Source: Opisthorchis felineus (taxonomy: Eukaryota; Platyhelminthes; Trematoda; Opisthorchiida; Opisthorchiidae). Taken from it: DNA of 64,000 nucleotides. The translations under genes were made by a program, and so were the position numbers. The stretch lies in contig SJOL01008635.1 of NCBI GenBank assembly GCA_004794785.1, positions 545,773 through 609,772 on the forward strand, written 5' to 3'. The notes beneath the pieces are model-generated. The model did not search any database. It saw only the letters and a list, made by a program, of their open reading frames with translations, and was not told the origin of the DNA. The stretch's first letter is position 1. Every line of letters starts with the position of its first letter. Below are positions 38,056 through 49,190 of the stretch, piece after piece.

Positions 38056-38334
38056 CTTTCGGAAAGAAAAACCATAGAAAAAGTGAGCTTGTGTAGGTTT
38101 GTAAGAAGGCACATTCAATGCTATTTTGGTAGCTCTTGTTGATAGCATTTTGGCAATTTGATTCAGGCATGAGGTTTGCTCAGTTCACTTATCTGAGACC
38201 AGACGGAATTGATACTAGGATCCCGCATTTCTGGTGCTAGTCTATGGGAAGGAAGGGGCCAACGACGGCTCAAATAATTATAAAAGTGTAATACTTCATT
38301 GATACTGTCATATTCGCCTCACATAAGGTGTGAT

Positions 38335-38360
38335 ATCATCATCACCATCATTGACATCAG
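38335..38360 (-). repeat. (CAT)n tract, possible RTE 3' end
   Basis: ATCATCATCACCATCATTGA resembles the ends of the RTE tails at 29440 and 30651. The adjoining sequence is too diverged to confirm. Confidence 0.35.
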
Positions 38361-39479
38361 GAAAATCATTTGAAGAACAAACACAAAACTGTTCGGTCAC
38401 CACCAACCAAAGAAATGAACTAATCTGACTGTTCAGCTAACAATGACTGTGACTAAGTCGACGCAGCTCTTTACTAGGATCAAATGCCAAAAACCATGAT
38501 TGCGTTTTTTATGTTCAGTTTTACAAATGGACAGTTAATACGAAGCTGCTTCAAGGCCTTCCAAATTACCTAAATCATTATAACCCTAAGTACAGTTTTA
38601 ACAGGAGAGGAGAGGCACTTTATCTCTTAATGACTGTAATTTTATTTAGGCTCCCCTGTTCTTCCAAACCAGTTAAGCTAAGTTGGGGAACTTCGGTTTC
38701 AGTATGTAAGCGGATATGAAGTTAGAATCTAATGTAGTCCAACAGATTCGCACAGCGAAAGAAGGCCTCGGGTTTTGAGAAGAACAATACAAACGATGCT
38801 AGCAACCAGTTCATTTAAATGCACTACTTCTCTGAAGTCTGTGATTGAAGTCGTATGACTAGTTACAATGGTGTTTATAGAGCAATTTGCGTTGTGCGAG
38901 AGGAATTGCCAAAATATTCAGTTACCGGTCTTGTTGCACAAAAATTAAATCATGCTTGGGCTACTTCTACCAGTAAGTTTGTGACTTTATTTTTATCATC
39001 CCTGGATCAGCTAAAAAGTGTATGTATTTAGGTAGCCAGCAGTATCGCAAAAGGATTACGATGACGGGTAACGCGGTTCGCTGTAGAATATTCAGGGAAT
39101 AATTTTCAGGTCAGAAGTTTTAATAGATGCCATATAGAGATGGTAAACATCAACTAAATCACAATTAAGTGCTGTGGGGAACATTGTTTGCGAACCGCCG
39201 ACCATATCTAACGGCTTAATTCGCTCGGTGTCCTCTTGTTGCGTTTATACGTGTGACGAACACTGTTACGTTCCTCGAATTGTCTATATCCTCTGACAAC
39301 AGGTTGTTGTGTCACAAATATAACCGAGTCTTGCTTATTCTTTGCACGATCAACAAACAGTGACAATGAAGTAGGTACATCGTGGATGGTGGAATAGGAA
39401 AATGTTTTTATTCAAGCCGCTGTTAAGCTAAATCAGAGGCTTTGGTCAGAGCAGAACGTGTGCTCTGGTTGAATGTGAT

Positions 39480-39715
39480 TTACTCGGACCCTTTCTCAAC
39501 GTTTTGCAGAATTGCTTGTAACATGCGGTTAGAGTGCATTTTAGGGGCTGTACTTACGAGACAATAACTAAGGAACCCATGATTTGTTTGATTTGGGAGA
39601 AGTTTAATCACTGTTTGCGGTTCATTATTATTTCGCATTGGACAAGAAAGCTCGGCTGACAACAGACGGCATTCACGATCTGGGGTTTCAATAGCTCTTA
39701 CACAAGCTGCTTTTA
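39480..39715 (-). other. Open frame that may be a terminal exon or transposon remnant
   Basis: A minus-strand frame of about 75 codons to a stop at 39480 reads ACVRAIETPDRECRLLSAEL and onward to LQNVEKGSE. It looks more protein-like than chance frames nearby. The possible acceptor (CCTTCTAAAAG) is poor and the phase does not match the exon at 40161. I do not recognise it. Confidence 0.25.
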
Positions 39716-40160
39716 GAAGGCATTATTTTCAGGGCCCATCATTTGTAAGCAAATTTGGACCATTGTGGCTTTGAACATTAAGTTCACCGGAATTTACTCA
39801 CATCCAAACAACTTGGATTTAATTGCTTAGTTAACAAGTTTGTGGGTACATACATGTGTCACGTTCCGTTAACTACAAAATTCAGTTATTCAACTGAAAA
39901 TAATAATAAACAGTATTTTTCGGAAGAACACTGGTTTCGACGTTTTTGTCGCTGACTTGCGCGTAACAGCAAGTAACGAAACGGACTAACTCGAAGGGCG
40001 CTGGCTAGTATGAAACTAAGTATGGTTGAAATATTATGCTTAAATTAGCGCCGGTTGTTAAATTTCCATCGTGACCAAAAGCAGTCTAAAGTTCGAAGCT
40101 GTGTACAATTACCCTGTCGACAAAAAACGAAAACAGCTTGTTTGTTTTGAACTGACTTAC

Positions 40161-40346
40161 TGGGACCGAGGAAGCTGCAGGCGATCGTGTTCCCTCCTGC
40201 TGAGTCATTTTCGACTGTCTCTGTGAGTGCGAACTTTCTCGATCACTGTGACCAATTTTGCTGCCTTCTCTCTCTAAACTGACATCGTGATGACGTGAAC
40301 CGCTTTTGGAATTGTCAGAGGAACGCCGACTGTTGCTGCTTCTTCT
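40161..40346 (-). CDS. 186-nt symmetric exon, Arg/Ser/His-rich
   Basis: Acceptor AATGTGTTCCAG, 62 codons in phase 0, donor GTAAGTCAG. The peptide starts RRSSNSRRSSDNSKSGSRHH, continues with Glu/Ser/His/Gln-rich sequence and ends TRSPAASSVP. It is highly charged, low-complexity and certainly disordered. The repeated RRSS and RxxS sites would suit basophilic kinases, or an RS-type nuclear role; both are inference. It is the most upstream exon I can place, so the 5' end of the gene (and any signal peptide) is at higher coordinates or unseen. Confidence 0.6.
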
Positions 40347-40505
40347 CTGGAACACATTGTTCAGTATGGTTTAGCTTAAAGGGAACCCAAGTTTTTGACA
40401 AACTTTCTGATGTGAAAGTTCTAGAGAATACACAATAGTTCACAATAGGAATACCGGCAGTTCGGCTAAGGTAACAATCCATTATAATGTTTTGTTATGA
40501 CGCCT

Positions 40506-40529
40506 TATTATTATTACTATTATTATTAG
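40506..40529. repeat. (ATT)n microsatellite
   Basis: Short run of TTA/ATT units with one interruption (ACTATT). Confidence 0.85.
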
Positions 40530-40559
40530 AGATTTCTAACGTCAGCGTCTTTGGAAGCA

Positions 40560-43500
40560 CTGTGGATTTGCAGGTTGACGAAACATGAAAAGAAAATAGT
40601 GGCAAAATATGTCCGTTAATTCGTTTCTACCCCGAAGGTGCACAACTGCGGTTACCACGTTAATAAGGAGAAAGACTGTAGCACATTGATGCATCTTTTA
40701 AATACCCTCGAAATGTACAAACGTGCTCCATAAAACTACCGGAGGGTGGTCACGATAACATGAGGAATAATGTAGTTTCAGATGAAGGCCTACGCGAATA
40801 ATCATGTACCAGAATTCACAGTCGATGAGTGCTTAATGATAAAATAAATGTTAGGAAATGAACAGTCTGGGAAACAGGTTGTCGGGTTTGACAAAATCTC
40901 AGGCTTAAAACATCAGTAAACCTGAGTGTATAAATAGTGCCGTGGTCTTTTCTGCAATAGGTTGTTTCTAGCCATTTTATAATCGTGGGTCGATTCCGGG
41001 AACGTGTTTTTAGATCGCCTTAAAATGTAAAAGATTTTATCCCGAATTAGTGTCATCTCTGGGCCAGTACATACACTTCTACCTTTGCACAAGAGGAAGT
41101 ATACCAATAGCGTCACGGAAATATCTCAGCTTATCTTCCTAGAATCATCGCGGCAATTTAAAAAACACCAGCAGAAGTCGTAGCATCAGCAGAAGGTGCA
41201 ATTTACAGTTTAAGGGAGAATTTATGGTCAGAGAGAAAACACTCGCTCAGAAGCAGATTTAGATTGCACACAAGAAAGGCATGTCCAAAAATACGTGCAG
41301 ATAAAGCCATCTCTCATGTACCACTGACTTGAACGACGCGAGTCAAATAACTCAGGCCCACGCTTGAATGAGAAGTCACCAGCCTACGACCATTCTCTTG
41401 GATATTGTGACTTCAAGAGAGCTACTCGAGAGGAGAAACTTCATGAGACTGTAAAAATGCCCAAATACCCATAACAGAGCATGTCAAATGAAGCTGACTG
41501 TGGACATCCACAATCATTTCGGATACATCTGGTGACACGAAGTTATGTTGGCCCCTTAGCCTTTAGTCTATCAGCCATCGGGCCAGCCTCTTGCACATAT
41601 GTACATCCGACACAGTAACACCCACGAATATTGAGCTGCAACTCTGGTCAGACAAAATTTCATCTCCACATTGGATTCTAATTAATTACGGGAAAGGTAT
41701 GGCGGCACAGCTTGGTCAGGGCTTTTGGTAATGTTATTGACTATAGAATCCCGTCCAGTTTGCCCGCGTTTGTAGGTTAGCGCAGGTGTCCCTACCTACC
41801 TCTCAGACACGAAGCTACACACACTTTCTGACTGGTTCATCCGATGACCATTTTGTCAGTTTACCTTACAGACAATTCGTACAAAAGTCGGGTGGCAAAA
41901 GAACAGGATAATCGGCAACTCGAATGCCGGACAAAATATCATAAACCTTGTTGATCTAAGTGAACATCTGGCTGCATGGAAGACTAATACTGTCACAGTA
42001 GTCGTGTTGAGTACCATCGCAACGGAGGTTAGCTGGAAAAAACTGCTCTTAAAATACTGAGCCGATGGCAAAACATGTGTATCTACATGTCGTATTCTCA
42101 GCTGGAAAGAAATAACGATACTGCTCAGTGTTCAGAGGTGACTCCATTTCAAGACTCTGTCTGAACCTTCTTTGGAAACATACAATGTGAGATCATTTAA
42201 GCCAGCAAACTGACTGTGTGTCAGTTCTGAGGTCAAATTTCTCTGCGTCAACCTTACGCTTGCTGAAGCCGTAAAATTATAAAGAATCTGAAGTCAGGCT
42301 GGAAACAATACGGGGTGAGTAAGTACAACATAAGCCATCCAATCGCAGAATTTATGGCTGTGCCTCACATAGGGCAAACGAATATCCCGTAAGATGAAGT
42401 CCTTAGTGCATCCTGACGTTAAATTTCCGCAATATTGCTTTTCAAACTGTGGAGCTTACATGATTTGGAACCTCAAGATGTTGTGGGGCTTCCGGTGGCA
42501 TTCTTTAATTGTGGGTTTTTTCTTTATTTCTTATATCCCAGATGGCCTTTTGATGATCGTATTGTGGCGCAGGTCTTCACACAATCTTGTCTTTCCCGAT
42601 TCTCAGTTCTTGCCGTATGTAGAGAAATCTGAAATACAAACGATTGCACAGCACTGCACAGCAACTGGCAGTAGATGGTTTTTTAAAATGCCCAACATTG
42701 AATCCGAGTTACAGAATTGAAACGTGTGTAAAAGAACGCAGCCTATTCTGAAAGAGTTGTGTGACCTCGTGTATCACGTCATATGACAAGCATAAGACTG
42801 TCACTGCAGCTGTTGGTCGGCATAAAACCGATCTGAGGTGCGAAGACAAAATCAACCCTGGATCTAGCGATTATGAGTAGAAGCAAAACAAAGGGAGGTT
42901 TAGGTTACGTGGGTTCAGGAATGACTCGGGGTCGGGGGTGGGAGTAAAAGGCGACATGAACTGAGATCTGTTTATACCAGCCCTCTCAAGCCAGAGATGA
43001 CCTTAACTTGATAACATGTTAACTTTATTCCGCACATTCACTTAGTTGGGCTGCACGGGTAGTTACAAACAAAATTTGCTGAAGACTTAGCAGGTATGCT
43101 TTTTTATGATTGCCCGGCATGAAGATACGTTGATACTAAAAGCCCAGATATAATGCTGCCTTAGTAGAACATGACTGTCCTTTTTGACGACATTTCAGCT
43201 AGTAAGTGCTGTTAGAATCGGAAACAATAAAACCGGGGTGGAAAACGTATTTTAGTTTAATACAAGTCTTTCAGCCAGTCAGCCAAACCTTTTAGAAGAA
43301 TAGATTTGTTTTCGCCAAGTTGGTCCTTACGACCCTGCAGCTTTTTTCACTTCTACCAGAAGATAGATATGGATTCGACCGGAATGGGGTGTTTGCGTAT
43401 ACTGGTAAACATTTACTGAAGAACGTTTGATAGCATATGCTTTGGTGCTTAGAGTGAAGAGCCTACTGATGGGTAGCATCTACCACACAAGAGTTAGTAG

Positions 43501-46500
43501 TGAGGCCGCGAAAGGAGCAAATGAGTCAAACTTGATACTTGTTTGAAAAGCAAAATATGTGAAGCCAGAATCAGTCAGTTCATGTTTGTTGTTGTCAAGT
43601 CATCTTCTGAACTATTTTGTTAGATTTCGAATTTCGTAACAGTTCACGGCACTCTGGATGTGACTCAGGAGCCTATAGGAGTGGGGTTTTTCATGTGTTT
43701 TATTCCCATGCTTGTCGACTACTGCCATGTAGCTCAGCGTACTTGAGGAACCGATTTGTGTCAGTTCGTAAGTTATAACTTCGCATGCACCCCATGTAGA
43801 GCACCCGCTCTATCCTGTAGCCACACCCTGAAAACGCATTATTTAATACGACCGCTTGACTGCGCAGGCCATTCACAGGAGATATTCTTTAGGACTCCGC
43901 GTTCTACAAGCACATTTCCGCACCACAGTGGCTTTTCGATATCACAATCAATAGTGGTCATTATGATAGATATATACATGTGTGACTGGTCCTGTAAAAA
44001 ACCTAGCGCCGTAATGCATTGCATGTCGAACGCAAATTTATTGGTGAATGAAACCAGCATAGTATAAGTCACATTCAGACTCTGTATGGGTTGTATATTA
44101 GTTGCATCCATCACGGTTTCGGTTACCAATAAATGACGATTTGGGAAGGAAACAGTTCGTTGTGGAGGAGACATTTCAAGGCATTATAGCGAGACTGCAG
44201 TGCAACTATATTAGGTACGACGGCGCATCGATTGTGCAAATGTTCCAGTCTTTGAGCGGAGAGATGGTGATCATTTTTGGTGCGGTTTCTGTCGCAAAAA
44301 AACCTAACTAGATACATGACCCAACAGTGTCTGCCAGTGCCTCTAGCCCTTACTGTAGCATTACGAATCCGAAGGCATCCATAGACAAATACTGAATTTC
44401 TTGACACCCAGTTGCAGAGACCGGGTGACTGGTCAAATCATATCTTGCAGACCATTGCAACCTTTCTGTATCCACCTCGGTCAGGAATAGTGGTGCCACG
44501 CCGCCCTCCCAGATGTCTCAAGCTCAACCAGAAGAGGCATTTCACACGCTGTAAAGGGGTGATCATTCGCTGTATAGATGATATAAAATAACCGAAACCA
44601 AACAACGGCACGGGACTGTAGAGGATTTGTGAGACCCCAACTCAGAATGTGGCGCAACTTAAAAAAAGCATAATTCCTTCACATAATTACACTGGCATTT
44701 CGTTTGGCCACGAGAGGACTGGAGCCCTACCGATATAATCTCGGTGAAGATACGTGTCGTCCATAAGCTCATCAGGGCTCCTCATTGTGGTGTTACAAGA
44801 ATACCCCTGCATAATTTTGGAGCTATTCTTGAAATCTGGACCCAGCTGGAAGAACCGGAATTGTTTGTTGGGTTTACCGGTAATGCGTTGCATCAAGGTT
44901 TTGACCTGTTCAAAAGGTTCTGACTTCAAGCAATTATCCTAGGTTCCTAAGAAACTGGATCACACTTATTTTGATGGGCAGATAATTTAGCCAAGCATTT
45001 TCCGTGCAAATCGGCTAGGCCGTCAGCGGGATTATGGAAAATTAAAGGAAAGGACAGCATGCCTCAACGCGGCCACCCCATCCATTGCATTTGGCTTTTT
45101 ATGCATAAATTGACTTCAATTACATGACAAAATCTCCATTTATAACTATATTGACTAAGCACTTTACTCATGCTGGCATACTACCCCAGCGTGGACCGTG
45201 ACAATCTGTAGCCATTCTCTCTAGGCTTCCAGCATAGGCTGTCTATATCAAGGTTTTGGTCTCGGTTGAGAGTGGAGGGCATTAGAATGCTCTAAGCGGT
45301 AGTGGGGACGTGTAGAGATCTGAAGAAATTTTTCAGGTCCTTGGAGCTTTCCGCCGAATGGTTACCAGGAAACGATAACACGATAGAGACTTGTAGAGGT
45401 TTATTCTCACTTGGTCTAGTTTGAGCGCAGCGAGCTGGGCACAGACTGATGTTCATTCGATTAGTAATACTGTAATTTCAAAAGCTCGATGTGCGGATAT
45501 AAGTTGTTGGAAGAATATTCATTAATGAGTACCTCGCCTGCCATATGATTGTCCCGCAACAACCAGGGCGTAACTGGAAACTGGCCAATCCAATTACATT
45601 GATTCAGAAACAATCTGGATCTCCGATCACGTCAGTTCAACTGCTACTCATTAAGGTAATCCAAAGAGGATCAAGCTGTGGTTAAAAGAACCGTTGGGCT
45701 AGGCTAACCGACTGTGTACTGAATTTATCTCGATTGGTCATGAGAACCCAGCACATGAAGTGTCCAGCGCGACGAACAACCGTGCAATGTAACCTACCGA
45801 AGCTCTCGTCGATGACAAAACGATGGAGCTAATGGGGGATAATCATATGGGATCCCGACATTTTTGAGGCTCTGAGAAGTTTGTGAAGTTTCATGCGAGG
45901 ATTCAACCTAAGACTAATAGTGCAGGCATTTTCACTCTTGTTGGAAATCATTTTGCAAACATTGTGTAAATTTTTGAGTTGATTGGAATGCCAATGCGTG
46001 AATTCTATCACAGATATTGCTATGAAAGCGCCACTGAATGAGCTGCAGTTATAAACTAATTCATAGCTTACTGCTAGACAAGACCTCGTGCTCAAAATTC
46101 AGCCGTCTATCAGGCTACATTCAATTTGTTCACAGGTGTTAGTTTAACTAGCTGCTTAATGCACTTCCTACGGCAAATTACTTTGCGGGCCAGTTGTTTC
46201 CCGAAAAAATTCATCTTCACATTAAATAGTAGGTGGCCTTTCCTTTTAAAAGCTGGACTAATACGGTGAATCATCTGTGCGAAGCAAGCCTTCAGAGAAC
46301 AACACTAAGGACGATTACTCACCTGTGGAATGCAAGAGTCTACAGAAATTTGAAATAATCAAAAGCAAAATAAAGTCCCAACTAAAGTACTTTGGATGTA
46401 AATCCACAACCCCTCCTACAATCCTGCCTTTCTTAGTATATATCTATTGACCCAAGTGTGATGGCACGCTATTACTGACAGATCGATGTTGTTTGAAATC

Positions 46501-46930
46501 TTCACGTGATATTACCAGATGACATTAAACAACCTATCCGGCGTTGAGATCAGTGGGGAATTGTTACAAATTTTGCGATAGTTACCTCCGTGGCAACATT
46601 TTCGTTCCACTCATCGACTTAACTCATCAGTTTGTCAGTCGAGCAAACAAGACTGAAAAAAGTTCTCCTAGAGCAGCCGTAAAACTTTGGAGCACCTGTC
46701 AATCTGGCTGCAGATTTCTTACGAAAATAGCAGTGACAGTATGAATTATCATCTAAGGCATGCATAAAGCATCCTTAAGTTAAGAAGGGAACATACCACA
46801 GCCAGTAGGAAATACTTTTCAGGAAAAGGATAGTGTTATCCACATACCCTTCTTTTGGGCAGTGTTTTTCTTCAGCTACCTTCATAAGGGGCATGCCTTG
46901 TTGTGCAATAAATTTTTTGCCGTAATTAAA
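40560..46930. other. No confident gene
   Basis: Several frames of 80-111 codons occur (plus strand 42394-42720; minus strand 44687-44929 and 43839-44174), without motifs I can name. A 17-nt segment at 46323-46339 on the minus strand has a good acceptor (TTCAAATTTCTGTAG) and a perfect GTGAGTAAT donor, but is asymmetric. Possibly intergenic DNA or the 5' part of the micro-exon gene. Confidence 0.35.
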
Positions 46931-46936
46931 GAAAAG

Positions 46937-46985
46937 CATGTCAGTAAGTAAGCAAGTGAGTAAGTACGTGAGTAATTAATAAAAA
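46937..46985. repeat. Degenerate (GTAA/GTGA)n repeat
   Basis: AGTAAGTAAGCAAGTGAGTA and following units, a tetranucleotide repeat that mimics splice donors on the plus strand. Confidence 0.8.
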
Positions 46986-48974
46986 GTGGAGTAAGTATGT
47001 GTTGCACACGGGGTCACCTCATGAAGACCCGGTATCTTGCTTGAATGCTCCTCATCAACGTCCTTCCTTTTGACCTAATGAATCATGCAGCATTATGAGA
47101 TAATGTGCACCATATATAAATGATTTTCGGGGCAACCAACCTGATATTATTTAAATAAAACACAACTAATGACCAAATCAAGGTGTATGATGACGATCTC
47201 TCCACTTCTGTCTGGCTACTAACTTACAGCAGGCGCATAGTTCACCCTACTCCATTTCAAATGGGTCGTACCCTCAAGGATGCAGATTGCTCCAAATAAA
47301 TTAAAATGGTTTCACCAAATATAGGAAGTAACTTGCCTTTCTGGCTCCTAGTTTGGGAAACCAGGAAGCAGTGCATGACCAGATAGATCTCGATGCCACC
47401 AGAATTCAGTGGAAAATCAACATCGTCAAGAACGAAAGTTTCCCTGCCAGTGCTTTCCTTTCTGACGGACTTTGCGGCACGATTATTGTCCAATTATTGC
47501 GCTCGAACGCCTAAGCTGTTTCATTATTTGCAGTACTCAGGCAGAAGAAGTGAAACGGCTAGGGTTGGTTTCATCCATTTGAAGTAACGTAAAGCGCAAA
47601 TAAGGTCGATGGCCGAAATCCAGGCTTATCTCTTTCCCATCTAATCTGTGCAATGCAAAGATCCCAGGAGCCTTCTCCCGATTTTATTATTGTTTACTTT
47701 TAACACAGAATGAACAGGCTGGATTTTACACTGTACGAATTCATGAGAGTATTTCGGTAAGTCACACTCAGTCGTGCACATTTACCATCACTGCATTATA
47801 ATATTCTGAAGTACTCTTCGAAAACCGGATGGTGAGTTGCTCACGTCTGCCCTCGACCCCAAGAGCTTGGCGTTGTCGCCTTAGAGATCCCCGGAAAACG
47901 CTGCCTTAAACGGTTAAAAAAAGTCCTTATGAAAGTGGTCACAATTGAAAGCAGGTCCGAGGTACAGACTCACCACTGATCGTCATGAAGCTATCAAGCA
48001 CTCATTGAGTCAAATCGGCTACAGTAATGTAAGGGAAGAATGTTATGATAGGACATCATTTCGACTGTCGTGTTTTGCGTTTTTCTCCTAAAATAAATGC
48101 CCGAACGTCTGTGCTGTTTGAACTCACGCTCCCGCCAATGATCGATTAAGTGCCAAATAAAAGCAGAACCAGTCAGGTTCTGTTCCAGACGGCAGGAGAA
48201 GCTGATGGGACCACATAATTTTTAGTGCGTTTACAATATTTTACCTGATTGCCCACTGTTTGATTTACATCACTCTGAATTGAGCGAGAGAAATCACATA
48301 GTTTTTGGCAGACTCAACTAATTTTGCACAACACATGATCAGGCCAGCATAGCTACGGCCTTGGACAGTATTTTCTTGAAGTTTTTGCTGCGTGTCCTAA
48401 TTAGCTGCTTTAAGCGTTCACAGAAGATCCATACCCTTCGCCTTCTTTAAAATGTGCATTTGGAAAGCATGTTCGAATGGGCAGGATTCTTTTTTCCGCT
48501 GCTTACGGAAGCCACGCAATCGGTTAAAATACGGAATAGCCTGAGACATACAGTCAGTGAGACGCGGCTATTATCGATAGATTTAGTTAGCAGTCCATAT
48601 AAAACAAGTGACTGTTTATTTTGACTACTTAATTCTACGAACGCTCATTCAGATTCCGACCTGACGGTTCGCTGAACATTTAGGTTGAGTATGGCTTTGT
48701 TCTATCTGAGTTGGCAGTTTGGTTCATGTAGTTGCCTGGATAACGGCTGATTGGGCTAAATGTCTGAGAGTAACCGTATAACTTCCATTCAATTGTAGAG
48801 AATTACATTCCACGCTATGTCCTGTAAAGCATGCGTTTTGAAGTTGATGTGGTAGTAGTGTCTCAGACCATACAATGTGGGGGCAGGATAAGACCCTGAC
48901 ATATTGATTTATTCAAACTATGTACTGTCTCTCAAGTGTTTGATTCAATCAAAGGGCCACCGTTTTTTCTGGAT

Positions 48975-49190
48975 ATGCTGAGAGCCCATGATGGGTTTTG
49001 CTCGTCTTGAGGACCATCAAGCAAGCACAGTCCCCGAGTTTCCATCAACCTCACATTCAACTTGAAAGCAAACTGGATAAAATTCGCGAAATTCAGTCAT
49101 TTGCATAACATATTGATAAATGTCATAAAACGGGAGTTCAGCTGGGATAAAGCCAAGTTCCGCGTTAAAGCCAAGTTAGTGCATCATTGG
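48975..49190 (-). repeat. Hammerhead-bearing interspersed repeat, copy 2 (most decayed)
   Basis: GGGTTTTGCTCGTCTTGAGG, GCACAGTCCCCGAGTTTCC and TAGTGCATCA are shared with copy 1. On the minus strand the hammerhead core is TTGATGG, stem-loop II TCCTCAAGACGAGC, then AAAACC, CATC and ATGGGCTC. The core has lost the C, the final A and the cleavage triplet, so it is inactive. Confidence 0.6.

Noticed and set aside
42394..42720. 108-codon plus-strand frame with an overlapping open frame, possibly a transposase fragment
   Set aside because: Hydrophobic stretches but no catalytic motif I can name; not enough to call.
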